Source of the DNA: Clostridiaceae bacterium
GTDB lineage: Bacteria; Bacillota; Clostridia; Saccharofermentanales; Saccharofermentanaceae
Length of the DNA: 51,082 nucleotides
Reading direction: 5' to 3'
NCBI GenBank assembly: GCA_012729635.1
Contig: JAAYCT010000041.1
Location: 1-51,082 of the forward strand
A program made the translations under genes and the position numbers. Every line of letters starts with the position of its first letter. The stretch's first letter is position 1. Below the pieces are notes generated by a model, which was not told where the DNA came from, ran no database searches, and saw only the letters and a list, made by a program, of their open reading frames with translations. Below, one piece after another: positions 44,325 to 51,082 of the stretch.

Positions 44325-44342
44325 TACGAAAACGATTGCGAT
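44325..44342. promoter_or_regulatory. LacI-type operator 2, half-matching copy
   Basis: TACGAAAACGATTGCGAT has a left half identical to operator 1 and a degenerate right half. Its centre is 121 bp from that of operator 1, which would also allow looping between two bound dimers. Confidence 0.6.
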
Positions 44343-44385
44343 AGTTAAACTGCTACCCTCTGCCGCCATGCTTTTGGTCTCTTCA

Positions 44386-44523
44386 CCTGTTTCCGTGAAA
44401 AGTGAACAGGAAGTTGGTCAGGGATAACTCAGTTAAAGTTATCCTGCGATTAAGATGATCGCTATTTGTACATATCATCGCTCTCGTTGCAGAAAAGCAC
44501 TGATTCTATGTTTCACGGAAATA
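44386..44523 (+). ncRNA. Structured leader RNA candidate before the oxidoreductase gene
   Basis: TTTCCGTGAAA (44390-44400) can pair with TTTCACGGAAA (44511-44521), enclosing CAGGGATAAC with GTTATCCTG (44419-44446). Two pairs of exclusive hairpins exist: CCTGTT/AACAGG (44386-44410) competes with the closing stem, and GCGAT/ATCGC (44446-44462) competes with GATGAT/ATCATC (44454-44479). No known riboswitch class was recognised. The whole gap 44186-44656 is 471 bp; apart from the listed operators, promoters, this leader and a cre-like site nothing else is seen. Confidence 0.4.
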
Positions 44524-44540
44524 GATGAAGAGCCGTTTTT

Positions 44541-44554
44541 TGAAAGCGCTTTTC
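44541..44554. promoter_or_regulatory. cre-like catabolite-repression site
   Basis: TGAAAGCGCTTTTC resembles the CcpA cre consensus TGWAAGCGYTWWCA with a poor last pair. It lies in the leader of the oxidoreductase gene, where a bound CcpA would block transcription. Confidence 0.4.
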
Positions 44555-44656
44555 GAAAATCTGCACGGGTGTTACTATAAATTCAATCTGTTTATCGAAT
44601 CAGCGAGATCCGTTTCACACCCAACAGGTGCGATCGGAGGAATCCGGGAGGTCCCT

Positions 44657-45853
44657 ATGAATCAGAACCCCATCATTGAAAAGCTAGGTCGCCGCTTACG
44701 TTTGGCCGTGATCGGCGGAGGATCCGGTTCCTTTATCGGGGCCATGCATCGGCAGGCAGCGGTCCTCGACGGTCGATATGATATTGTGGCGGGCGCACTC
44801 TCTTCCCGCCCGGAGAAAGCCCGCTCCGACGGAAGAAGAATCGGCCTTCCGGAGGACCGAATCTACGAAGACGCGATGAAACTGATCCGGTCCGAATCCG
44901 AAAGACCGGACGGTGCCGAGGTGATTGCGATCATGACCCCGAACGACAGCCATTTTCAATATGCGGCGGCGGCGCTCGATTCCGGACGTGACGTCATTTG
45001 TGATAAGCCGATGACCAATACGATGGAAGACGCCGAAGCCCTGTACAAAAAAGTCCGGGAAACCGGCCTTGTGTTCTGTCTGACGCACAATTATTCCGGT
45101 TACCCGATGGTCCGACAGGCGCGCGCTATGGTAAGGGACGGATTTCTCGGATCGGTTCGACTGATTCAGGTTGAATACGTTCAGGGCGGGAAAGCAGACG
45201 AGAACGACCCCGACCCGACCGGACATGACATCCCTTGGAGGTATGATCCGGTACGAGGCGGACCGTCTCTGGTCATGGGTGATATCGGCACACACGCCCA
45301 TCATCTGATCCGATATATTACCGGATTGGAGGTTACGGAACTGAGCGCGGAGATCGGTGCGATCGTTCCGGGTCGAAAAACTCATGACTTTGCCGGCGCG
45401 CTTCTTCGTTTCGATAACGGAGCACGCGGCTGTTTCTGGGTAACGCAGGCAGCGGCCGGAGTCGAGAACAGTTTACGGATCCGAATCAGCGGAACTGCGG
45501 GGACCGTCGAATGGGATCAGGAGATACCCCAGCGGTTGGAGTATAAGCCGCTCGCCGGCCCCTCCGAGTTACGCACACCGAACGGGCCGGGGATCCTTCC
45601 TCTCGCCAAGCGCGCTTCACGGATCGTCGCCGGTCATCCCGAGGGATTCCACGAAGCATTCGCCAACATCTATTCCGACGCCGCGGAAGCAATCGTCGCC
45701 CGCCGAACAGGAACCGAAGCCGACGTGCTTTCGACCACATTCCCGACGGTATTCGACGGACTGATGGGCGTTCGATTCGTGCACGACGTCATCCGTTCCT
45801 CCGAAGAGGCCGGTCGTTGGGTCTCTTGTGTAACCGGAACAGCAAAAGACTGA
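44657..45853 (+). CDS. Gfo/Idh/MocA family oxidoreductase
   Basis: A 398-residue NAD(P)-dependent sugar or inositol oxidoreductase. The Rossmann motif is VIGGGSGSF (residues 18-26), the EKP-type motif appears as VICDKPMTN, and GDIGTHAHHL carries the conserved Asp/His of the active site. A substrate-binding beta-sheet domain follows. The ATG has GGGAGG upstream; longer readings begin in the leader. It is divergent from the LacI operon, shares its regulatory region, and so probably acts on a sugar from the same pathway. The substrate is unknown. Confidence 0.92.
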   Translation: MNQNPIIEKLGRRLRLAVIGGGSGSFIGAMHRQAAVLDGRYDIVAGALSSRPEKARSDGRRIGLPEDRIYEDAMKLIRSESERPDGAEVIAIMTPNDSHFQYAAAALDSGRDVICDKPMTNTMEDAEALYKKVRETGLVFCLTHNYSGYPMVRQARAMVRDGFLGSVRLIQVEYVQGGKADENDPDPTGHDIPWRYDPVRGGPSLVMGDIGTHAHHLIRYITGLEVTELSAEIGAIVPGRKTHDFAGALLRFDNGARGCFWVTQAAAGVENSLRIRISGTAGTVEWDQEIPQRLEYKPLAGPSELRTPNGPGILPLAKRASRIVAGHPEGFHEAFANIYSDAAEAIVARRTGTEADVLSTTFPTVFDGLMGVRFVHDVIRSSEEAGRWVSCVTGTAKD

Positions 45854-45856
45854 CGG

Positions 45857-46831
45857 TCAATCGCCTTTCATGTAATAGAAAACGGCCGTGCGACCGTCTT
45901 CCAGTCGGACGTAGTACCAGTTCGGCGAATTTCCCTCGGTGCAATCAGACAAATCCAGAATGGTAAATCTCGTGCCGCCCCGCACGTAGATGTCCGTCGG
46001 TGTCGGCCCGTAAAGAAAAGCATCGTATGCGGGTATCGTCGTCGTTTCCGAAAGCCACACAGATCCGTATTCAACGATATCGGACCGAAAACGGAACGTC
46101 TGTCCGATGTAACGTGTACGATCCACCGGATGTACCACGATCGTACCGTTGACGATTTCCGTCCAGGAGAAAACCATGTACGGGGAAACGTGCCAACTCG
46201 TTCCGACGGAGGAAATGATCCGGCCCTCCCGATCGGCGGAAAGCGTTCCGTACAGGTCACCCAGGAATCGAATCGAAGTGCCGTCATAGCGATAAACATG
46301 AAAAACAGGATCCTCACTCGGGCCGCGATCATAAATAAACAAGTCATAGTGACTCTCTGCGCGGTCAATATCCATAAGAAAAGCAAATGCAAAATAGTCG
46401 ATGTACATAGTGAGCGAAACTCCGTTGACGGACAGGTTTCCCTGACAGGTAGTCTCGTTCACATCCAATTGGATCTGATCCGCCACTCCGTCTCCGCTGA
46501 TGTCAAACAATGCGGTCGAACGAATCATTCCCGGAGTTTCATAGTTTGAATCCAGCATGACGGTCGCATGCCTGAGGAGATCCGAGAAATCAAGGTAATT
46601 CGGAAAATCATCGACCGGTTCGGATTCCGTTTCGGAAGGAACGGTTTCCGTCGCTTCCGATTCCGTCACTTCCGTTTCCGTCGCTTCCGTCGACGCCGTT
46701 GACGTTGAAGTCACTTCCGAAGTCTTATTGGTCTTTTCGGTCGACGCCGGTCTTTTCAGTTCGATCGTGCAGGAAGGCAGTAAAACAAGGGAAATAACCA
46801 AAAAATAAACGAGGAAACGATACGATTTCAT
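45857..46831 (-). CDS. Hypothetical lipoprotein with Thr/Glu-rich linker
   Basis: A 324-residue predicted lipoprotein with lipobox LLPSC (Cys21), followed by a low-complexity Ser/Thr/Glu linker (about residues 30-75) encoded by imperfect DNA repeats. A segment DISGDGVADQIQLDV (about 115-129) resembles a calcium-binding FG-GAP/VCBS-like loop. The C-terminal 60 residues look like an SH3-type domain (GTRFTILDLSDC, WYYVRLEDGRTAVF). The start uses GGAGG five bases upstream. It has its own promoter (46933-46961). It ends 3 bp from the convergent oxidoreductase gene. Function unknown. Confidence 0.75.
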   Translation of the reverse strand: MKSYRFLVYFLVISLVLLPSCTIELKRPASTEKTNKTSEVTSTSTASTEATETEVTESEATETVPSETESEPVDDFPNYLDFSDLLRHATVMLDSNYETPGMIRSTALFDISGDGVADQIQLDVNETTCQGNLSVNGVSLTMYIDYFAFAFLMDIDRAESHYDLFIYDRGPSEDPVFHVYRYDGTSIRFLGDLYGTLSADREGRIISSVGTSWHVSPYMVFSWTEIVNGTIVVHPVDRTRYIGQTFRFRSDIVEYGSVWLSETTTIPAYDAFLYGPTPTDIYVRGGTRFTILDLSDCTEGNSPNWYYVRLEDGRTAVFYYMKGD

Positions 46832-46932
46832 GTTGGCCTCCATTCGCGCTGATCCTTTGAAGAAAAGCCACTTACAGGAACACACCGCATTCCCGCACAG
46901 GCGGGCACCGGACACAAACGGCGCCTGTCCAT

Positions 46933-46961
46933 ATTATAGGACGGCGCCGCTTGTGTGTCCA
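46933..46961 (-). promoter_or_regulatory. Promoter of the lipoprotein gene within an inverted repeat
   Basis: Minus-strand TGGACA (46956-46961), 17-bp spacer, TATAAT (46933-46938). The -10 box lies in the loop of an imperfect GC-rich inverted repeat spanning about 46911-46960 (arms include GGCGCC), so the element may also act as a terminator for the upstream GH5 gene. Confidence 0.65.
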
Positions 46962-47013
46962 TGCCGCGGGCGAAGTCATACCGCCCTCTTGAATATAAAA
47001 ATCATATTAATCG

Positions 47014-48843
47014 TTACTCGCCCGGTATATAGTCGAAAGTGATCTCGATCGTTTGGATCCGTCTGAGGCGTTCGGTCCGATTGTCGATGATCACCGCGGA
47101 GACTTCGGAAAGATCTCCAGACTTATTTCTTGCTTCTTCCGGGATGATTTCCACCCATCCGTTATACAGATTGACCCGGGTACAGATTCCGTCGTCGCTG
47201 GTTGTAAAAGGCTCGGCAATCGGTTGATAGATTCCACCGTTTATCTTGATTTCCCTGATTTCGATGAGATATCCCGGGAAAAGCAATTCTCCGTTTGCGA
47301 TCGCCAGCGCGGAGAAGGCTGTGCTGTTGGCATATCCGAGTTCCGTTCCGGTAAAATCCAACCCCACGGTATAGGTGCCGGCTCCCTTGATTTCAACGTC
47401 GGTCGCAACCAAACCGTCGCTTTTGGATGTCGGATCATAAAGATCACCGACACTGTAGCTGAGCGTCCAATCATTACTGTTGAACATGATCCATGCAACC
47501 GCAATTTCGTCGCCGATGGTAATCGTTACTCCGGCTTCCGCGGCCGCGGCATCGGCAAGAACAGCGGCGGCCAGCGCTGCTTCCATCCGGCTCGTCGCGG
47601 CGTTTCGGATATCCTCCCTCTTCATTTTCGATTGAGTCGAAAGGCTCCTTTGAGAAAAGAAATCCGCGACGCCCGGATCAAAGAATCCGGGGTCTTTTCG
47701 GATAAAAAGACTGCTGCAATCCCAAAGAACCGGACAAAACCCGTAAAGATCACAATTATCGAGTAAATTCTCGAAAAACATGACCGTGTTTTCTTTGACT
47801 GATCCGTCGGACATCAATGCAACCATATACTCGCCGATAACGATTCCGATTCCTTGGTCGGAAAATTTGCGCATCATTGCGAGAAGCTCGTTTTGCTCCT
47901 TATATTCCCTCTCCTTGCCCCAACGTGAAACGCTCGGACCACCGCAGAAGCCCCACGGTGTATAGTAGTGTACGGAAAGGAGCAATCGATCTTCAGCTGT
48001 ATCGTTCGGCATCGAAAAACGATCGTCACAGGTCGCTTTGATGTCGGTATTATACCCGGCAATAAGCAAAAACCGTTTCGCATTGTTTCCGCCCGTGCCG
48101 CGTACCGTATCGACGAAGGCCTGATTGATCCGGTTCGCCGTTTCATAACACTGATCTTTGGAAAGTGTACCGGAGTCCGGGCTGAGGTCGACATCGTTCA
48201 ATCGGTCGCCCAACTCTTCGTTGGCCGATTCGAAGATTAAATAATCCGAGTATTCCTTGTAACGCCCGGCGATCTGCGTCCACATCGACACATAAAGATC
48301 CATGGCCGCCTCGCGGGTTTCTTTTTTCGCCGATCCGAACATACCCCACCAGCCGCCGTCCCAGTGATCGTTAACGATCACGTACATGTCTTCGTTCAGG
48401 GCGTAGTTGATAATCTCTTCAACCCGATTCAGATAGTCTTCGCGGATCGTGTAATCACCGGACTCGAAATTCATCGCGTTCGTCCATGCGACCGGAATTC
48501 GAAGCGTATCGAATCCCGCCGTCTTCATCGCAGTAACCATCTCCTGCGTCGTCTCCGGTTGACCCCAGTAGGTTTCATAACGGACGACGGAAGCCGCAGT
48601 CCCGAGTTCTTTTCTTCCGTACGCCTCCATGGTATTCCCGAGATTAATCCCGTTTCCCATGAGAACAACGACTTCCGAAGAAGTCAATTCCTCGCGGATT
48701 CGGCCGTCGTCCATGGTATCGATTCCGTTTTGTGATTCATGAAGAACCTTTTTTGCGGACTTGTCGGCGCATCCCGCCATCGGGAAAATTCCAAACAAGA
48801 ACAAAGCCGCGCAAAAAAGCACAAGCATTTTGCGTAGTAACAT
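47014..48843 (-). CDS. Extracellular GH5 (subfamily 4-like) endoglucanase/xyloglucanase lipoprotein
   Basis: A 609-residue lipoprotein (lipobox PMAGC, Cys25) with a GH5 barrel at about residues 55-395. Motifs GINLGNTMEAYG, RYETYWGQPETT and FDTLRIPVAW fit subfamily 4, known for xyloglucanases, lichenases and cellulases. Acid/base Glu209 lies in FESANEELGD and nucleophile Glu338 in GIVIGEYM. An Ala-rich linker leads to a C-terminal module (about 446-605) also found in the surface protein of this locus. It should make oligosaccharides at the cell surface. The start at 48843 has GAGGAG seven bases upstream. Confidence 0.93.
   Translation of the reverse strand: MLLRKMLVLFCAALFLFGIFPMAGCADKSAKKVLHESQNGIDTMDDGRIREELTSSEVVVLMGNGINLGNTMEAYGRKELGTAASVVRYETYWGQPETTQEMVTAMKTAGFDTLRIPVAWTNAMNFESGDYTIREDYLNRVEEIINYALNEDMYVIVNDHWDGGWWGMFGSAKKETREAAMDLYVSMWTQIAGRYKEYSDYLIFESANEELGDRLNDVDLSPDSGTLSKDQCYETANRINQAFVDTVRGTGGNNAKRFLLIAGYNTDIKATCDDRFSMPNDTAEDRLLLSVHYYTPWGFCGGPSVSRWGKEREYKEQNELLAMMRKFSDQGIGIVIGEYMVALMSDGSVKENTVMFFENLLDNCDLYGFCPVLWDCSSLFIRKDPGFFDPGVADFFSQRSLSTQSKMKREDIRNAATSRMEAALAAAVLADAAAAEAGVTITIGDEIAVAWIMFNSNDWTLSYSVGDLYDPTSKSDGLVATDVEIKGAGTYTVGLDFTGTELGYANSTAFSALAIANGELLFPGYLIEIREIKINGGIYQPIAEPFTTSDDGICTRVNLYNGWVEIIPEEARNKSGDLSEVSAVIIDNRTERLRRIQTIEITFDYIPGE
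47029..47508 (-). repeat. C-terminal module of GH5, homologous to the surface-protein modules
   Basis: It carries GAGTYTVGLDF, FTTSDDGICTRVN and LYNGWVEIIPEEAR, matching the surface-protein modules at 38704-40077. It lacks the second Trp of the YW pair and has an insertion before GLVATDVEI. This link between a glucanase and a non-catalytic protein is the main support for a carbohydrate-binding role. Confidence 0.8.
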
Positions 48844-48930
48844 AAACATTCTCCTCAATATGAAATAATCGGTTCGCTGTTCTCCTTTTATGTGTATGGG
48901 CCGATCGATATTGAGGCTTTGGGTGCCCTC

Positions 48931-48959
48931 AGTATATCACCGAAAAAAGAAAAAGACAG
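48931..48959 (-). promoter_or_regulatory. Possible promoter of the GH5 gene
   Basis: Minus-strand CTGTCT (48954-48959), 17-bp spacer, TATACT (48931-48936). The -35 overlaps the upstream terminator stem, so it is only moderately supported. Confidence 0.4.
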
Positions 48960-48992
48960 ACCCGCCGCCGAAAAAAAACGAAATCTGTCTTT
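48952..48992 (-). terminator. Second tandem terminator of the SPFH genes
   Basis: AAAGACAGA (48952-48960) pairs with TCTGTCTTT (48984-48992); on the minus strand the stem is followed by TTTTTCTTTTTT. Confidence 0.75.
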
Positions 48993-49011
48993 CCCTGATC
49001 CCCCAAACCAA

Positions 49012-49051
49012 AAGGGGCTGTCTCTCCTGTTTGGTTGTGAGACAGCCCCTT
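49012..49051 (-). terminator. First tandem terminator of the SPFH genes
   Basis: AAGGGGCTGTCTC (49012-49024) pairs with GAGACAGCCCCTT (49039-49051), a 13-bp stem with a 14-nt loop, followed on the minus strand by TTGGTTT. It lies 33 bp past the SPFH stop codon. Confidence 0.8.
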
Positions 49052-49084
49052 CCTAACTCTTCGGATTAATCTTGCTTTTATGCG

Positions 49085-50035
49085 CTATTTTGAGGATTTT
49101 CCGCCTTCCGCGACGGTCAATTGAGCCAAAAGATCCGCATTTTCGGGAATCCACTCGATCGGGACCTTGTTTTCAAGGATTCGGTCGGTCTCCATCACCT
49201 CGAACATCGCCGAGGCGATTTCGGGATCCGCGGCAATCCTTCGAAGCGCATCGCCGACAATCCTGGGGCGAATCGCCGCCGCTTTACCGAAATCAATCGC
49301 GGCCTTTTTCTCGGCGGCGTTCCGGATGACATTGACCTGGTTGGCACCGTCCTGCTTAATTGCGGACGTGACCTGACGCAAACGGTTAACCACCTTACTT
49401 TCTATCTGACGGATCATCTCCGCATCGCGGAAATGTACCTTCCGAATATAGCAGGAGCCCAAAAGGTATCCCCAATCCGTCGATTTTTCGGAAACCTCGT
49501 CCCGCACCATCCGGCTCATCGCGTGTCGGTCCGCCATCATCTTTTCAAGCGGCAGATTCGAAAGACTCCGAACGGTTGCGCTTCCGACATTGGCGGAAAG
49601 AGAACCGCGCGGATCGGCATTCCGGAACAGGTATTGCACCGGGTCGTTGATGTACATCTCATACCAGATGCCGACACCCATCGGAGCGCCTTCCTCGGAG
49701 TTGACCGGTTGGCTTCTTAAGTATTCCTGGTCGAGACGCAGGTCAACCACATAGCGTCGTCCGATCGTGTTGATAATCAGTGCGCGGGCTCCGAACTCTT
49801 TCCAGAGAAACTTCAGTCCCGGCTCGGACAGAACGCCGACGACATTGCCGAAAAGCGTGTACACCAACGCCTGTTTCTCCTTAACAACAACATACACGCC
49901 GAATAAACGCATCAGGATAAAGAAAGCCGGAATGGCGAAAAACGCCCCGAAGAATCCAATCAGGAAATAAATGCCGTAATCGGGAAGCAGATCGGAATCA
50001 AATTCAAGCATCAAGCGAGCGATTTCGTAATTCAT
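49085..50035 (-). CDS. SPFH/band-7 domain membrane protein
   Basis: A 316-residue protein with one N-terminal membrane segment (about residues 21-45) and a band-7/SPFH domain (VVVKEKQALVYTLFGN, then NTIGRRYVVDLRLD). A helical region follows (AIKQDGANQVNVIRNAAEKKAAID), probably a coiled coil for oligomer formation. SPFH proteins form large membrane cages that organise proteases or lipid domains. It overlaps the stop of the upstream SPFH gene by 4 bp, with GGAGG upstream of its ATG, so the two were made as a pair like HflK/HflC. The specific partner is not visible. Confidence 0.88.
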   Translation of the reverse strand: MNYEIARLMLEFDSDLLPDYGIYFLIGFFGAFFAIPAFFILMRLFGVYVVVKEKQALVYTLFGNVVGVLSEPGLKFLWKEFGARALIINTIGRRYVVDLRLDQEYLRSQPVNSEEGAPMGVGIWYEMYINDPVQYLFRNADPRGSLSANVGSATVRSLSNLPLEKMMADRHAMSRMVRDEVSEKSTDWGYLLGSCYIRKVHFRDAEMIRQIESKVVNRLRQVTSAIKQDGANQVNVIRNAAEKKAAIDFGKAAAIRPRIVGDALRRIAADPEIASAMFEVMETDRILENKVPIEWIPENADLLAQLTVAEGGKSSK

Positions 50036-50951
50036 TGTTTCTGCCTCCTTACGATCCGGGTGGTCTGATTAAGAAGCGCCAGTTTAACGTTTCGGACATA
50101 CACCTCGAGCGCCTCTTTACCGCCCTGTTTCTTCAGTTCGAAAAGTTGGGTCGAGAGTTTATCGAGCGTCTCAATCTCTCCCTGCGCCTTAAGCGTTTCA
50201 ATCTCAACCGCGCGCTTGGATTCAACGATGCGCTGGTCGGCCGACGCCTGTGCAAGACTGATGTCCGAGGACACCTGATTATGTGCGGTATTGATGGCCG
50301 CCAGCGCGGATTCGACCTCCTCGGGGGGATCGATTCCCGTGATCAGAGACGCCTCCAACACCGTTCCGTAACGAGCGGCCGAGACGCTGCATTCCTGATC
50401 CATATGATCGTTTAAGTCGCGAAGATTCTTACGCAAATCATTAATGGAGATTCCATGCACCGTCAGCGCTATGTCGCTCTCGACAGCTTCTCCTCCGGTC
50501 TCCGAAACCTTTCCTTCAAAATTCGCGATCCGCTCGCGCAAAACCGATACAAAGTAACCCATCACATACGCAATCGGATTCTTCACGCCGAACAGGTATG
50601 CGTACAGATTATTTTCCGCAACACGATACCGGATTTGCCCGGAAAGGCCGATATTGAGTTGGTCCTTGGTCACCGCATCCAGAATCGTGTTGTTGTGGTT
50701 CGCTCTCGGATTCTCCGGATCATAGGCCATGTTCACGGTTTCGGTCGCGACGGACACCTTGTAGACCTTTTCCCACGGCAACTTAAAATACGGTCCGCCC
50801 GGCCGTATGACCCGAACAAGCGGGTACGTATACCGTTTCTTCTCGGTCTCGTTCAGCCCTTCGGAAACCGGGTCATCCAGTGTCGTCTTCCCTTCGATTC
50901 TCTGCGCTTTCCCGAAAACGGTCTTGACCGCCCGTTCGTTCTGATTAACGA
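50032..50951 (-). pseudogene. SPFH/band-7 domain gene, 5' end lost to an IS3 insertion
   Basis: The reading frame runs through about 306 codons. It begins abruptly in the middle of a conserved SPFH segment (IVNQNERAVKTVFGKAQRIE) and continues with PGGPYFKLPWEKVYKV and a long helical C-terminus (ending RIVRRQKQ). The N-terminal membrane anchor is missing: the frame meets a stop inside IS sequence just upstream. A TTG at 50779-50781 could begin a shorter reading but cuts the domain. The gene is therefore interrupted, unless the missing part is supplied on the far side of the element. It is the first partner of the SPFH gene at 49085. Confidence 0.8.
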
Positions 50952-51082
50952 TGTAGGGTCGTCAACCATTTTGTAGACAATTTACTAAGCTACCTGTACT
51001 AAACCCTCTATTTGCAATGATCTGAGAAATTCGATCGGAGACATGTAGCCCAGTCTCTTTTGAATTCTCTTCACATTATAGA
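50952..51082 (-). mobile_element. IS3-family insertion sequence, end fragment
   Basis: The sequence encodes the end of an IS3-type transposase and then a short non-coding end. The outer end is probably TGTAGGGTCGTCAACC at 50952, beginning TG as IS3-family ends do; TGTAGACAA at 50972 is an alternative. The rest of the element lies beyond the window, so the other inverted repeat and target duplication cannot be checked. Confidence 0.75.
50985..51082 (-). CDS. IS3-family transposase (OrfB), C-terminal fragment
   Basis: Only the last 31 or so codons are in the window. They read YNVKRIQKRLGYMSPIEF and end QVA before a TAG stop. The pattern YN..R.Q..LGY.SP.EF is the conserved C-terminus of the DDE integrase of IS3/IS150-type elements. 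The catalytic residues lie outside the window. Confidence 0.85.
   Translation of the reverse strand, partial: YNVKRIQKRLGYMSPIEFLRSLQIEGLVQVA

Noticed and set aside
44525-44656. An ATG at 44525 as start of the oxidoreductase
   Set aside because: It lacks a ribosome site and would place the cre-like site and leader inside the gene; GGGAGG precedes the ATG at 44657.

Overview
The window looks like a chromosomal segment of an anaerobic, plant-polysaccharide-degrading Gram-positive bacterium, most likely a clostridium (Bacillota, Clostridia). The signs are lipoprotein-type sugar-binding proteins with split permeases of the LplA/B/C type, YesM/YesN two-component regulation, YesL (DUF624) proteins, an EFR1 flavodoxin-ferredoxin, strong AGGAGG-type ribosome sites, and no outer-membrane genes. 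The species cannot be named from the sequence. No rRNA, tRNA or CRISPR was seen.

Region 1 (1-1.3 kb, edge): a 20-bp direct repeat around a terminator, then an EFR1-family iron-sulfur flavodoxin. Region 2 (1.3-15.4 kb, all minus strand): an arabinoxylan-oligosaccharide locus. Reading from its promoter near 15.41 kb it runs carboxylesterase, GH43, GH51, GH10, YesL, YesM-type histidine kinase, YesN/AraC-type response regulator, then binding lipoprotein and two permeases behind a second promoter that carries AraC-like direct repeats. None of the glycosidases has a signal peptide, so the model is import of oligosaccharides followed by breakdown inside the cell.

Region 3 (15.8-23.7 kb, plus strand): a membrane-fusion protein, ABC ATPase and MacB-type permease followed by an OmpR-type regulator and histidine kinase; then a thiol-type glutathione peroxidase with a two-cysteine OhrR/MarR repressor, whose probable operator lies on the peroxidase -10 box; then a small lipoprotein. 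Region 4 (23.7-25.8 kb): a polytopic glycosyltransferase-39-like protein (minus) and a short FMN-binding-domain gene with no convincing start.

Region 5 (25.9-48.8 kb) is the most interesting part and reads as a complete xyloglucan utilisation locus. An extracellular GH5 (subfamily-4-like) lipoprotein would cut the polymer. A surface-anchored protein with three copies of the same C-terminal module found on the GH5, plus a fourth diverged copy, would capture it. A binding lipoprotein and two permeases would import the oligosaccharides. Intracellular GH29 (fucose), GH42 (galactose), GH31 YicI-type alpha-xylosidase, a serine hydrolase (possible deacetylase) and a GH94 phosphorylase (cello-oligosaccharide backbone) would finish the job. 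A LacI-type regulator heads the operon; an 18-bp perfect palindrome sits at its own start of transcription and a half-matching copy sits at the start of a divergent Gfo/Idh/MocA oxidoreductase gene. Neither sugar importer has its own ATPase here.

Region 6 (48.9-51.1 kb): two SPFH/band-7 genes behind tandem terminators; the upstream one has lost its N-terminus to an IS3-family insertion sequence that runs off the window edge.
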